From Promethearchaeota archaeon (GTDB lineage: Archaea; Asgardarchaeota; Lokiarchaeia; Sigyniarchaeales; SOKP01): a stretch of 47,748 nt of DNA. The stretch is taken from the NCBI GenBank assembly GCA_019057795.1, contig JAHLWS010000013.1, positions 1 to 47,748 of the forward strand, read 5' to 3'. Every line of letters starts with the position of its first letter. Position 1 is the first letter of the stretch. This document shows positions 1 to 9,049 of this stretch, piece by piece. The translations under genes were made by a program, and so were the position numbers. A model generated the notes under the pieces. The model did not search any database, was not told the DNA's origin, and worked only from the letters and a program-made list of their open reading frames with translations.

Positions 1-759
1 GTTGTATATTGTATCGTAGTGTCGTGCTAATTTTAAACGCGCTTTTTCTCGATTCTTGGAACCTTTCTTCTTTCGCGAAAGTTCCTTGCTTAGCTTCTTG
101 GTCTTTTTCTGCTCTAAACGGTAGAATCGTGGATTCTCCATCTTAACAAGATCATTCACCAAAAAATTATTTGCTGACATATCAAAAGCAGTTATATTCT
201 TCTCATGTATCTCTTGTAGTTCTTTTACGTCCTCCTGCGCCTCTAAGGTCAGGGAAACGAAATACTTGTTCGATTTCGTTTTTTTAATAGTAGCGCGTTT
301 GATCTCTTCGGAAAACACCCTCTTATCGTTAAACCTAAGCCAACCTATTTTCGGTAACTTTAATTTCTTTCTTTCAAAATCAATTTTGATGTTTTCCTTC
401 GTTTGTTTGGTCGTATAGGTTTCCTTTCCTCTCTTTGACTTGAATCTTGGAAAGCCGACCTTACGACCTTTTTTTAAACCGTTAAAATAGTTTTGATACG
501 CCTTAAGCAAATGCTCTCTTGAGGCTTGTAAGGCAATGGAATCAGCTTCTTTTAAAAACGGAAACGCGGCCTTATATTGCTTTTCGGTTTTATAGGTGTG
601 CTTTTTAAGCGCATCTTTATCGTCTCTAAATCGTTCATAGATTTCCATCCTCTCCCTAAGCATCCGATTGTAAATGAAGCGACTACACCCTATTGTTTTG
701 TGAATCTGAGTCCGTTGGGTCTTGTTCGGATATATCCGAACGTTGAAAGCTCGAATCAT
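1..759 (-). CDS. tnpB: TnpB-family RNA-guided nuclease, C-terminal part cut by window edge
   Basis: The minus strand from the ATG at 757-759 is open to the left edge and encodes about 253 residues. The N-terminus (MIRAFNVRIYPNKTQ) and the helical region around YNRMLRERMEIYERF are typical of IS200/IS605 and IS607 TnpB proteins. The stretch AFDMSANNFLV, about 20 residues before PRFYRLEQKKTKKLSKEL, is the RuvC-I segment with its catalytic Asp and the following basic helix. The remaining RuvC motifs, the zinc finger and the element's right end (where an omega-RNA would be encoded) lie outside the window. No TnpA is visible upstream. TnpB proteins are omega-RNA-guided DNA nucleases that help the element persist. 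Identification is firm; whether the gene is intact cannot be seen. Confidence 0.93.
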   Translation of the reverse strand, partial: MIRAFNVRIYPNKTQRTQIHKTIGCSRFIYNRMLRERMEIYERFRDDKDALKKHTYKTEKQYKAAFPFLKEADSIALQASREHLLKAYQNYFNGLKKGRKVGFPRFKSKRGKETYTTKQTKENIKIDFERKKLKLPKIGWLRFNDKRVFSEEIKRATIKKTKSNKYFVSLTLEAQEDVKELQEIHEKNITAFDMSANNFLVNDLVKMENPRFYRLEQKKTKKLSKELSRKKKGSKNREKARLKLARHYDTIYN

Positions 760-1114
760 TTATACCTAAAAAGAAAGAATCGTTCTTTAAATGGATTATA
801 GTGGAGTGGTTTTATGATTTTTTTTTTCAAAAAAATCGTGCTTAATTCATCACCCCCATAAATGAAGGTGTTTTCTCAAGCGTTCATGATAAAGTCCTTA
901 TAATTCGACTATCTCTTAATGCAAGAACATAATATTTTCATAGAAATAAACATAATTTTGATTAACAGAGAGGTAACAAAAAATTTTCTTATATGTTAGT
1001 GCTTTTAAAAATCAATGACTTTATTCTAACCTATAATTATTTTTTAGTTAATAAGAATTTATAATATATTTATAATCCTATTAGTGACAAATTAAACCCC
1101 TTTATATTGGAAAT
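760..1114. other. Intergenic stretch upstream of tnpB
   Basis: No convincing ORF. It should contain the left end of the tnpB element. Two inverted repeats are visible: an A/T stem at 816-837 (GATTTTTTT against AAAAAAATC) and an imperfect hairpin at 851-870. The rest is AT-rich; TTTATAATAT-like tracts at about 1059-1075 could serve as promoter for the gene starting at 1115. Confidence 0.5.
851..870. repeat. Imperfect hairpin, possible left-end hairpin of the tnpB element
   Basis: CACCCCCAT and ATGAAGGTG pair around an AA loop with two mismatches. IS200/IS605-type elements carry subterminal imperfect hairpins, and this one lies about 90 bp upstream of the tnpB start. The assignment to the element end is inference; the second end is not in the window. 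Confidence 0.3.
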
Positions 1115-1561
1115 ATGACGATAGAATATTCTGATAAAACTGCAAAACAGGTTCGAAATGAAACCACTAAAATTTTTGTTCAATTTCAACAATCACCATA
1201 CTTTTCTAAGATGTTTAAATATTGTCAGAAAGAAGCTAAATATGTTGTAGAAGAACTTGGAGAATTTCTTTATAATTACGAACTTATAGAACCAGAAGAT
1301 TGGACTATTGACCAATTTATTGGACAGGCTTATAATATCCAACGCAAATGCATGTTCTCTAAAAATTTTTTCAAAGCCCTTCCAAAAGTCATTTATCACT
1401 TCTCTCTATTTTGTGAAAAAAACAATATCGGATTATTTAAAAAGGAAAAGATTGAAGAATTTAAGCAAGATTTACGAGAAGGATATCATGATTATACTTT
1501 TCATTCAAGCTGGGAGGAAGGGTATCAGATCCGAAAAAAACAATATGAAGATTGGTTTTAA
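1115..1561 (+). CDS. Hypothetical protein, 148 aa
   Basis: I do not recognise this family. The protein is rich in Lys, Glu, Phe and Tyr, has no signal peptide or membrane segment, and looks mainly helical, with an amphipathic N-terminal half (residues 1-60) and an acidic/aromatic C-terminus ending in YEDWF. The ATG at 1115 is the first in frame and follows a TTTATATT tract at about 1100-1107, which is too close to be a promoter for this start unless the start is further downstream. It is followed 118 nt later by the co-directional SWIM protein gene. Codon use matches the neighbours. Real coding is likely from the length and composition; function unknown. Confidence 0.55.
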   Translation: MTIEYSDKTAKQVRNETTKIFVQFQQSPYFSKMFKYCQKEAKYVVEELGEFLYNYELIEPEDWTIDQFIGQAYNIQRKCMFSKNFFKALPKVIYHFSLFCEKNNIGLFKKEKIEEFKQDLREGYHDYTFHSSWEEGYQIRKKQYEDWF

Positions 1562-1679
1562 CTCCTTCTGTACTCTAATAACAAAGAACAATAAAAAACT
1601 GCTAAAAAACATTGAGTTCAGCTGTATTATTAGGCTCCTAATAATTATCATTATTCAATAAAGATTCTATAATAGAATT

Positions 1680-3821
1680 ATGAAAGAGACTGATGGCCCT
1701 ATGATTACTTATGAAATGATTTTAGAAATGACAAATTCAATTTATTTCCAGAGAGGTGAAGAGTATCAAAGTTGGGGGATGGTTAGGCAAGGATGGATTA
1801 TAGACAATGGGATAAAAGCAAAAGTAGCGGGAAATTATAAACCATATTATCTTGTCCAGATCACACTGTCTGATACCATGAAATTGAGAGGATCCTGTAC
1901 ATGTCCCGTGGGATTTGGTTGCAAACATAGCGTTGCAGCCTGTTTACAATATTTATACAAACCAAAAACCTTCAAATTAATACAATTCTCCGAATCTTCT
2001 ATTCCTGAAACGAGACAAGAGGAAATTAGGAACCAAATAGAAATTCCTGAACAATATATTTTAAAGCCAACTTCATTAAATGACTGGATCTCTTCTTTAT
2101 CATTAGAATCACTAAAACAAAAATTTATCGAACTCTGGAATCATTTTTCACCCAATATATTCAGGGATTTATTCGAACCAGATTATCCCTTTAAATTTTG
2201 GACATCAAAGTTCGAAGAAATAGAAGGGTTCCAAAGTTCTACGAAAGAAGAACCTTATAAAAGTTACTCTCTAAGCTGGTTTAAGCCACTTGAGCTATTA
2301 AATTTTCTAAATGATTCTGATCTATTAATACCAATCTTATATAATTGGACACAATCTTATATTGATTTAGGAAGTTATATAAAAGAAGAGTTGAATAGTA
2401 TTGGCATATCTAAGACTTTAATCGATTTTGATGTGGAGTTTTATTTTGGTGGGGTAGTTGAGGAGGAATATTATAGAGATAGATGGGATTATGAAGAGGA
2501 ATACGATGTAGACCCGGAATCCTTAGCAGATGATTATTTTTTGCAATATAAAATAGCTTTTGAAGAGATGGGGCGCTTTTTCGGATTTTTATTACATGAA
2601 AAACTTCCAAATTTGGCAGATAATTTAGCGGATTTTGGTTTTAAATGGCTAATTGGATTAAATCTAAAAGAATATAGGGATTACGGATTAAATGAATTAT
2701 ATAAAATTCAACAGCAATTTTCAGAACAAATAGAATCAATTCAAGCAACAAAATTACAAGGTCAAGCGCGAATTGATTACTTACTGATTATGTACTTAAA
2801 ATTTAAATCAGAAGATTTAAAAAAGACTATTGTTACTGAATTAACCAAACTTTCAAATATAAAAGATTTTAACAAAAAACTTAAAGAAATTTGGCTTCAG
2901 CTTATAGAAAATTATCAAATTGAAATGACCGTAGATAATTTCCTATTTTTATATGAATTATCGAGTAAATTTTCCAAAAGTAACGCAAAATTATATAATC
3001 TAATTAAAAATACGCTTTTTAACCTTGAAAAGCACGTTAAATATCCTTCGGACTTTATTGAAGCTATTTTTACTCATTTTGGTAAACAATCCACTGAAAA
3101 TATGGAATGGCTCTATTCTCTCATACTCAAGGGAGGTATTAATAATGAGAAGAACGATGAAAATAAGTATAATAAAAGTAAAACATTTCTTCTCTCCTAT
3201 TGCTTCGAAAAATTCCTTAAATACTATTTACCTAAAGGGGATATTAAAAAAGTGCTTGAACTTTGTATTAATGTATTATCGAGTAGTCCAGAAAGTTTCC
3301 AATATAATCATTATACTATGATTAGAAATTATTCTAAAAATAATTCAGAATTTGAAAAACAATTTAATCCCTTTTTAAACAAGGAATTCCTACCGAAAAT
3401 AACTAAACAACGTCAATATGATGTTGCCATTAAAATTTATCTTGATCAACTCAATTATTCCAAGGCTATTTCATTAGTATCTTCTCATTTTAATACTGAC
3501 AGGGCATGGAACATAATAAAAAAGAGTTATGCAGAAATAATAAGTAAAAAATCTAGCCGCGCATTAAAAATGATAAATAAACAAGATTTTCTATTATTGA
3601 AGAAGATTGTTAACAAGTATACGAATGATTCCATGAAGTTGTGCACAAAAAATAGACCTGATTATAGTATTTCTCAAGGAGTCCAATTAATGTTATTTTT
3701 CTTTGAACATTTCAAAAATCAACCAGAAGGAGATCTATGGTTTGCAGGATTTTGTAAAAAATATAAACGATATCGCAATCTTAGAAGCAGTCTTAAAGAA
3801 TTAGGAATTAAAATGTTTTAA
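1680..3821 (+). CDS. SWIM zinc-finger domain protein, 713 aa
   Basis: The N-terminus has the layout of SWIM-domain proteins: a segment IYFQRGEEYQ (residues 21-30), then a strand-rich region and the zinc motif C73-x-C75-x5-C81-x-H83. SWIM domains bind nucleic acid or protein; in archaea and bacteria they occur alone or upstream of SNF2-type helicases. Here residues 100-713 contain no helicase motifs; they appear mostly helical with an acidic patch (about 255-285, rich in Glu/Tyr/Asp) and may form a repeat-like scaffold. Start choice is between the ATG at 1680 and the in-frame ATG at 1701 directly before ITYEM; family proteins usually begin close to the latter. No catalytic residues are visible. 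Partner unknown; the 148-aa gene upstream is the only candidate in the same direction. Confidence 0.8.
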   Translation: MKETDGPMITYEMILEMTNSIYFQRGEEYQSWGMVRQGWIIDNGIKAKVAGNYKPYYLVQITLSDTMKLRGSCTCPVGFGCKHSVAACLQYLYKPKTFKLIQFSESSIPETRQEEIRNQIEIPEQYILKPTSLNDWISSLSLESLKQKFIELWNHFSPNIFRDLFEPDYPFKFWTSKFEEIEGFQSSTKEEPYKSYSLSWFKPLELLNFLNDSDLLIPILYNWTQSYIDLGSYIKEELNSIGISKTLIDFDVEFYFGGVVEEEYYRDRWDYEEEYDVDPESLADDYFLQYKIAFEEMGRFFGFLLHEKLPNLADNLADFGFKWLIGLNLKEYRDYGLNELYKIQQQFSEQIESIQATKLQGQARIDYLLIMYLKFKSEDLKKTIVTELTKLSNIKDFNKKLKEIWLQLIENYQIEMTVDNFLFLYELSSKFSKSNAKLYNLIKNTLFNLEKHVKYPSDFIEAIFTHFGKQSTENMEWLYSLILKGGINNEKNDENKYNKSKTFLLSYCFEKFLKYYLPKGDIKKVLELCINVLSSSPESFQYNHYTMIRNYSKNNSEFEKQFNPFLNKEFLPKITKQRQYDVAIKIYLDQLNYSKAISLVSSHFNTDRAWNIIKKSYAEIISKKSSRALKMINKQDFLLLKKIVNKYTNDSMKLCTKNRPDYSISQGVQLMLFFFEHFKNQPEGDLWFAGFCKKYKRYRNLRSSLKELGIKMF

Positions 3822-3944
3822 ATAATCCTTTAAAATGTGTATTCATAGTAATTCATAGTAATAGTAAATTTTTCTTGTTATATTCGCTTTATAAACTCAA
3901 AATTCCTAGCTAAATTTGGAATTAATGTAAAAACTATATTTCAT

Positions 3945-4337
3945 TCAATTACATCTCAAAAAACTTTTCTTAAAAAATTTATAAAAACTTAGTATTTTAT
4001 ATGGATTTTGCTTTGGAATTAAAACGATTTCATAGTCTTTATCAGAGATTAAGATAATTCCTAATGATAAATCTTTAGCTTGTTTATAGATTCTTTTATT
4101 GTAATTCTTCTCCGGAATTGCAATATAAGAAAAATCAGAAAAAATTAAATTCTGAGCTGCTTGAAGAAGTAACTTTGAGAAATTACTAATTTTAATTTCA
4201 ATACAGCTAATATTTTTTCCCTGAAATGTTACAATATCTACTCTTTTATGTTTGTATGGTGCTTCGAGAATTACACTCGTTTCATTAGCTTTTAATTATT
4301 GAGCTAAAAGTGTTTGATATGATTTTTCATCCTTCAT
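3945..4337 (-). pseudogene. PD-(D/E)XK-like nuclease gene with in-frame stop
   Basis: Reading the minus strand from the ATG at 4335-4337 gives 13 codons (MKDEKSYQTLLAQ), an in-frame TAA at 4296-4298, then 116 further codons to a TGA at 3945-3947. The downstream part contains RVDIVTFQGKNISCIEIKI, which fits the D-x(n)-E-x-K core of restriction-like nucleases, followed by an alternating strand/helix pattern (FSYIAIPEKNYNKR; GIILISDKDYEIVLI). Everything apart from the stop reads as a normal, compact nuclease-fold protein. A nonsense mutation in a Gln or Glu codon (CAA or GAA to TAA) is the simplest account. The gene may once have started further upstream. Confidence 0.65.
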
Positions 4338-4438
4338 TCTGTATAATAATATACTAAATATATTAATAACAATTAAGTTATACCTAAAGATTCTTAATAT
4401 TATACATCTGTTGAAGATTAATAATTTAGAAAAGGCTC

Positions 4439-4549
4439 TTAACCCTGATTTTTGGAACTTTCTAAAAAAACATTTAGAAAACCAGTAATAAGCTTTTCTT
4501 CTTTTGAAATTATTCTAACATAATTTAAAATTTTATCAATCCTTGTCAT
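4439..4549 (-). CDS. Possible 36-aa ORF, unknown
   Basis: An ATG at 4547-4549 opens a 36-codon frame (MTRIDKILNYVRIISKEEKL and 16 more) that reads like coding sequence and lies about 100 nt upstream of the broken nuclease gene on the same strand. It may be the decayed 5' part of that gene or a small separate ORF. Nothing else supports it. Confidence 0.25.
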   Translation of the reverse strand: MTRIDKILNYVRIISKEEKLITGFLNVFLESSKNQG

Positions 4550-4585
4550 TACATTAAAGTAAAAAAAATCGTAAAAGAGGTAAGA

Positions 4586-4594
4586 CTTAAATAG
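4586..4594 (+). promoter_or_regulatory. TATA-like box for the antitoxin-toxin operon
   Basis: CTTAAATAG lies 22-30 nt before the ATG at 4616, the usual position of an archaeal TATA box for a leaderless or short-leader transcript. Confidence 0.5.
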
Positions 4595-4615
4595 AGGTAT
4601 TACTATTTTTATAGT

Positions 4616-4852
4616 ATGACCAAATTAAAAGTTGGACCTAAAGGACAAGTTACCTTAATAAAAAAAATAAGAGAGAAATTTGGCATAGAACCAGGTTCAC
4701 TTATCGAGGAAATCGAAGTTGAAGATGGTATATTAATAAAACCTATAGAAGCTTCGTTTAAAAAATGGAAGAGCCTTAAAGAGAAAGTAAGTAAGAAATG
4801 GCCTTCAGAAATTTCTTCTGTACAAGCGATTCAAGAGGATAGAACAAAATGA
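4616..4852 (+). CDS. vapB: AbrB/MazE-type antitoxin (VapB-like)
   Basis: The 78-aa protein opens with a swapped-hairpin AbrB fold: MTKLKVGPKGQVTLIKKIRE, then LIEEIEVEDGILIKPIE. This DNA-binding domain is typical of VapB antitoxins. The C-terminal 30 residues (KKWKSLKEKVSKKW onward) should be the tail that wraps the PIN toxin. Its stop overlaps the toxin start as ATGA at 4849-4852, the classic coupled toxin-antitoxin arrangement. Antitoxins of this type repress their own operon, so the TATA-like box just upstream is a probable site of control. Note that LIKK stands where many homologues have the IPKxIR motif, a slight deviation. Confidence 0.85.
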   Translation: MTKLKVGPKGQVTLIKKIREKFGIEPGSLIEEIEVEDGILIKPIEASFKKWKSLKEKVSKKWPSEISSVQAIQEDRTK

Positions 4853-5265
4853 AAGATATAATCGTAGATTCTAATGTTTTTATTGCATCTTTAATAAAAA
4901 ATGATAAATTTCACCAGAAGAGCCTTAGTATTATTGAAAGAATGGAAAATGGTGAATTAAATTTTCATGTATCTATGATAACCCCTATTGAAATATGTTG
5001 TGCCATTGCAAGGAGAGTAGGAAAAAAAGAAGCTAAGGAAAGTGAAGAAATAATCCAAAATTGGGTTAAAGAAAAAAAAATTAATATTTACGAACTGAAT
5101 GAAAAGAGAATGCTTAAAGCACAAAATCATGGACTCAATTTTAAATTAAAGGGAATGGATGCAATCATAATTCAATTAGCATTTGAATTAAATTTCCCAT
5201 TAGCCACTTTCGATAATGAAATTATAGAAAGAACAAAAGAAATCCAATTTTTTGAATCATCTTAA
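4849..5265 (+). CDS. vapC: PIN-domain ribonuclease toxin (VapC-like)
   Basis: The 138-aa protein has the acidic residues of the PIN domain in order: D7 (IIVDSNVF), E48 (TPIEICCA), D104 (KGMDAIIIQLA) and D122 (TFDNEII). PIN toxins cleave RNA, often tRNA or rRNA, when their antitoxin is lost. The length matches VapC proteins. It is translationally coupled to the preceding AbrB-type antitoxin. All catalytic residues appear to be present, so it should be active. Such pairs commonly sit in genomic islands. Confidence 0.88.
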   Translation: MKDIIVDSNVFIASLIKNDKFHQKSLSIIERMENGELNFHVSMITPIEICCAIARRVGKKEAKESEEIIQNWVKEKKINIYELNEKRMLKAQNHGLNFKLKGMDAIIIQLAFELNFPLATFDNEIIERTKEIQFFESS

Positions 5266-5320
5266 TATCGTGATTTTCAAATATTATTGGCTACGCCTTT
5301 ACATTAATAAATCTATTTAT

Positions 5321-5830
5321 CTATCTTAAATTTCTTTTTGGTCTATTCTTCTTGCGATTCACTCTTTCCAAGGGTAAATATTTTGATACATACCCTTGAT
5401 ATTCATTTTTTTGCCGAGGAAGGAGAAAAACTACCCCATATTTCTTTTTTAAATAAATGTACAGTGCAGAGAGAAGTCTAAGAGTCATTGACGTGAAAAT
5501 TACATCCCCATGAGGGCTTAAATCAATATGAGCGTCTATGGTGAATCCATAATGCTTTTTCCAAAGAGAGAAATGTATCGATGTTCCATCTTTTAAAAAC
5601 TTTCTAAACTGTAATCGATGAGGTTCAGTATTTATTGGTATAAAACCTTTTTCCAAAAAGAACTTCGCTAATAAGTTAAACTCATTTTGAGCCGGGTACC
5701 GATTTAATGACCAACATATGAATTGCTTTTTTTTGCTCTTAATTGTTTTCTTATGCAGAGTCAAGCTTACTGTCTCAGGGTAATTTAAAAATTTCTCAGC
5801 CATATTTTTTCCATAAGAGATTCTATTCAT
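5321..5830 (-). CDS. Hypothetical protein, 169 aa
   Basis: Not recognised. The start at 5830 is supported by a GAGGT Shine-Dalgarno motif 7 nt ahead of the ATG. The middle of the protein (residues about 65-125) has strands FRKFLKDGTSIHFSLWKK and FTIDAHIDLSPHGD, followed by a hydrophobic helix, and the C-terminus is very basic (RVNRKKNRPKRNLR). The His/Asp cluster could be a metal site, but I see no established motif. It lies 11 nt downstream of the 105-aa gene on the same strand, so the two probably form an operon. Confidence 0.6.
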   Translation of the reverse strand: MNRISYGKNMAEKFLNYPETVSLTLHKKTIKSKKKQFICWSLNRYPAQNEFNLLAKFFLEKGFIPINTEPHRLQFRKFLKDGTSIHFSLWKKHYGFTIDAHIDLSPHGDVIFTSMTLRLLSALYIYLKKKYGVVFLLPRQKNEYQGYVSKYLPLERVNRKKNRPKRNLR

Positions 5831-5841
5831 CTCAATACCTC

Positions 5842-6159
5842 TTAAAATATCAGTTTCTTTTTTATTGAATTCAATTCATTAAATTCTTCTCTTACCACTG
5901 AAAAACAAGTTTCCATCTCCTCAACAGATTTAAAATTTATACGATTAGGTTTTGTAAGATAATCTATATTTAAAGGATCAACCTCTTTCCATTCATACAT
6001 AGTTGTTTCTGAAAAATTATCTTGCATCTTGCATTTTAAAAGACGATTTTTTACTGCATTATTCAAATCGATAATTTTCATGATAGCATAACCCCATTTC
6101 CAACCAACCCAATAAAAATTTAGACTTAAATAGTTAGAACTACTTGTTAACAAACCCAT
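5842..6159 (-). CDS. Hypothetical protein, 105 aa
   Basis: Not recognised. The ATG at 6159 is preceded by GGGAGGTT at about 6168-6175, ten nucleotides upstream, which supports this start over the internal Met at 6081. A TATAAATA tract at 6191-6198 on the minus strand could be its promoter. The protein has a short hydrophobic N-terminal segment and a charged C-terminal half (EEMETCFSVVREEFNELN) that looks helical. It forms a probable two-gene operon with the 169-aa gene downstream. Confidence 0.5.
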   Translation of the reverse strand: MGLLTSSSNYLSLNFYWVGWKWGYAIMKIIDLNNAVKNRLLKCKMQDNFSETTMYEWKEVDPLNIDYLTKPNRINFKSVEEMETCFSVVREEFNELNSIKKKLIF

Positions 6160-6693
6160 TAGTTATCAACCTCCCATAATTTAATTATTTTATTTATAGA
6201 ACTTTCTTTGTAGCACAATATGTAACACCCAGGCCATATATAAATGTTTGCGTGAAAAATTTTCATACAATATATAAAGATTAAATATAAAAACTGAACA
6301 CTCCTCTTATAGAAAAATCTGAAAAATTTTCACAATAATCGCACAATTCCCTTTATTAAGGTCGAGACCTATATCTAAAAATTTAATTTTATTAAATTGA
6401 ACCTTTTAAGATAAACTTTAGTAAATGTTATAAAACTTTCAAAAATTATTTAAAAATTAAAACTTTTAACTGTTTCAGTCACTGAAATTCCACCCTTCAG
6501 AGATCCTGTTATTTTAATTGAGAATTTTTTTTTGTGAATTTTAGTACATCACATATCAAAACTTTAATCTCTTCTAAAATTAAATCTAAAAAAAAAACCT
6601 AATCATTTACTAATAGATTCCTACCTAAAGTGCTTATGAAATTGATCTTTCTCATAAAAAAGAGTTAAATAAAAGTCAACGCTATAGAAACAT
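6160..6693. promoter_or_regulatory. Divergent intergenic region, 534 bp
   Basis: No gene is evident. It holds the ribosome-binding site and TATA-like tract (6191-6198) of the minus-strand operon and, at the other end, a TTAAATAA tract (6664-6671) 23-30 nt ahead of the GTG start at 6694. A perfect 8-bp palindromic arm with a TTT loop (AATTTAAT/ATTAAATT) lies at 6380-6398; it is all A/T and its role is unknown. Confidence 0.4.
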
Positions 6694-7863
6694 GTGAATG
6701 AGGCAGAAGTTGTTTCGGTAATTTGTGAACATTTACAAAACGAAAAATGGCAATTTTGGATTGACGATCACCCTATCCACAAAGAGTTGAACTTTCAAAA
6801 ACATTGTTTGCTAATCGGGGGTGCTCGACCTGATATTTTTGGATTAAACGATGTTAAACAAATTTTTGCTGTTGAAGTAAAAGGATTAAAAGATTATAAA
6901 AAAGCACTGGGTCAAGCTTTGACTTATAAATCTGGTGTGAACATCTCGTATATTGGGGGAATAAGCTCACTTTTAAATAAAATTTCTAATATTGCTATTC
7001 CTTCAGGATTAGGTTTGATTTCTGTGAATGAAACAGATTTAAAAGTAGAAATCACTAATCCCCTCTATAATGTATCTCCAATATTTTTAGAAGATATTAA
7101 GAACGAACTAACCGTGCTCCAAAATCAGAAAAAAAAAAATAGAAGTTTCTCGTCGTTTGGCCGGACTCACATCATTAATTATTTCGCTCCAATTTTTTTA
7201 TTCCAGGATGAGGATATTAAAACAAAACAAGAATTAATTCAAAATTTCGAAAAAGTTGGCTGGGCGAATAGAGCTTATAGTGAACTTATAAGTGGAGCAA
7301 ATACAATCGGCATATTAGATTTAAACGGAAACGATTATAATTTGTCTAAAATTGGTCAATTTTGCTTGGAACATTTTTTAACAATTGGCATAGATTCCAT
7401 CTCTAAATTACAGGAAATCCTAAATAAAACAAAAAGAAATAAATGTGTATATTCCGAATTCCCATCGCTCGCCAAATTTTTACAGTTGATTTATTTTCAA
7501 AATCCGGACTTCAAACAATTTATATCAATCCTGCAAAGTTGTGGTAAGAGAGAAATTAGTTCAAGAAATATAATAGATAAATTGGTAATAGACTATCCAA
7601 ACCTCTTCCTGAATTTTTTTGTGAAACCAACGGCAAAAGATAAAGTTGTCTCCATATTCTTATTTGGAAATAAAGAATCATTGATGGAAGACTACAAGAG
7701 CACCATCTCGGACTTCGGTCAATACAACTTCTTTTTCGCATTTAAGCGACATCTGGTTCATTTAGGGGTCTTAAGCCAAGAGAATACGACTTTTTATAAA
7801 AAAACTGAAGAATTAGATGTGGAAAATGATTTTTGGATTCTGGGAAAGGATGTATTAATTTAA
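6694..7863 (+). CDS. PD-(D/E)XK nuclease-like protein, 389 aa
   Basis: The N-terminal domain carries a restriction-nuclease core: GGARPD47IFGL, then IFAVE61VK63G, followed by a helix with Q74ALTYK, a common companion motif of this fold. The remainder (residues about 150-389) is helical with several winged-helix-like segments and no recognised motif; it may bind DNA. The start is GTG at 6694; the nearby ATG at 6698 is out of frame. The organisation, nuclease domain first and a long helical C-terminus after, resembles the restriction protein at 24985-26166, though the sequences are clearly different. It stands alone on the plus strand with no methyltransferase next to it, so it may be a solitary defence nuclease or a DNA-repair enzyme. 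Confidence 0.7.
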   Translation: MNEAEVVSVICEHLQNEKWQFWIDDHPIHKELNFQKHCLLIGGARPDIFGLNDVKQIFAVEVKGLKDYKKALGQALTYKSGVNISYIGGISSLLNKISNIAIPSGLGLISVNETDLKVEITNPLYNVSPIFLEDIKNELTVLQNQKKKNRSFSSFGRTHIINYFAPIFLFQDEDIKTKQELIQNFEKVGWANRAYSELISGANTIGILDLNGNDYNLSKIGQFCLEHFLTIGIDSISKLQEILNKTKRNKCVYSEFPSLAKFLQLIYFQNPDFKQFISILQSCGKREISSRNIIDKLVIDYPNLFLNFFVKPTAKDKVVSIFLFGNKESLMEDYKSTISDFGQYNFFFAFKRHLVHLGVLSQENTTFYKKTEELDVENDFWILGKDVLI

Positions 7864-7874
7864 GGATTAAAACT

Positions 7875-8006
7875 TTATTTATTATTATTTGCTATGGTGT
7901 TGAAAATACGTCCTGGAATTATCTCAAGGAGCTTTTGTCTTTCGCTTTTGAGAAAACTGATAATTTCTTCTTCTTTTAATTCATTTTCCCGAGCTAAAAT
8001 ATCCAA
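7875..8006 (-). pseudogene. Possible gene remnant, 43 codons
   Basis: The minus strand has a short frame from a TTG at 8004-8006 to a TAA at 7875-7877 encoding a charged helix (ENELKEEEIISFLKSERQ followed by a LLEIIPG turn). The text reads like the C-terminus of a real protein, but a stop precedes it immediately and there is no good start. It may be a leftover of a deleted gene. Confidence 0.3.
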
Positions 8007-8108
8007 ATCTTAATAAAAGTGATTGAAAAAGATTTACAAAAAAGTTAATTTTTTAAAAATACAAGTAAAATTCATTTTTGTAGAAATATATTCTTAAATT
8101 CCTAATTA

Positions 8109-8930
8109 TCAACCAATTTTACTCTTAATCAATTCTAATTCAATTTTAATGTTTTTATCGTCAAAACAGATATTTCTAGTTAGAAATTCGATAAAATCTA
8201 TTACTTCTAGGTTTTTTTTTTTAATATTATCTATGATTTCTAAAATATCTTCTTTTGGAAGGCTTTTCCATATTCTTACCCATTCGAACTCTGAAGAATC
8301 TATTTTTTTAAACTTTTGGAGTTCCTTGCCTTTTAATAGATTCCATACATTTTTAAAACTAATAATGTGCCCAGAACCTGCTCTAGTCAAATCACCATAA
8401 TAATTTAAAAAATAGAATTCTGGGTCCATACGGTATTTAGAACCTATTTTGCTACCTATTTTAATACCTTTTTTAAGGAGTCCTCCCGCTTCTCCTATAA
8501 TAATAAGATTTCCTTTCCTTAGTTTATTTATGAATTTCACATGTGGATTTTTATATTTTTGATTTATTTCTTTAATTACTTCATTTAATTTTTCATGTGG
8601 TAAGTTTGGTTCAATTAGATCATATATCTTTTTAATTACATAATATCCTATAATGTATATTGCATTTACACCTTTTTTTCTAAGAGCAGCATAAAATACA
8701 ATAAGATCTCCTTTATTTAACTTCTGTAATTGTGAAATTTTTGGTGCAGGTCTGTTATTTTCTTTTCTTGACACATTATCTCCATATGTTAACTCCTTCC
8801 ATAAAGGATCATCATGCCCAGGCATAGGTGTCCATTTGAATGAATTATCCTCGGAAATTGTGCCTACAAAACCTCCTGATCCTTCTCCTGTGTCTGCTCC
8901 AATGCGTAATAATAATGCTTTAGGTTTCAT
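8109..8930 (-). CDS. Nmad3-like protein (nucleotide modification associated domain)
   Basis: The N-terminus, KALLLRIGADTGEGSGGFVG followed by EDNSFKWTPMP, matches my memory of the Nmad3 family: a strand ending in G-x-D, a Gly-rich loop, then a line of the form FEDGSFEYIPIP. Nmad families were defined by association with DNA-base modification genes and phage; the biochemical role of Nmad3 is not established as far as I know. The remaining 220 residues include LNKGDLIVFYAALRKKG and KLRKGNLIIIGEAG, two PUA-like segments. The ATG at 8928-8930 is preferred to the adjacent TTG. A TTTATATAA tract lies about 55 nt upstream. It diverges from the gene at 9050. Confidence 0.6.
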   Translation of the reverse strand: MKPKALLLRIGADTGEGSGGFVGTISEDNSFKWTPMPGHDDPLWKELTYGDNVSRKENNRPAPKISQLQKLNKGDLIVFYAALRKKGVNAIYIIGYYVIKKIYDLIEPNLPHEKLNEVIKEINQKYKNPHVKFINKLRKGNLIIIGEAGGLLKKGIKIGSKIGSKYRMDPEFYFLNYYGDLTRAGSGHIISFKNVWNLLKGKELQKFKKIDSSEFEWVRIWKSLPKEDILEIIDNIKKKNLEVIDFIEFLTRNICFDDKNIKIELELIKSKIG

Positions 8931-9049
8931 CAAGATCTACCTTAATTCTGAGTGTTTAATATTTTTAGTTTTAAATTAATTATATAAAAAATTCTATATA
9001 TTTATTATTGAATTAAAGCAAAATTATAAAAACACGGTATTAATAATCA

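Noticed and set aside
577..801. Plus-strand frame across the start of tnpB
   Set aside because: It is antisense to the clear tnpB reading frame and ends in low-complexity sequence.
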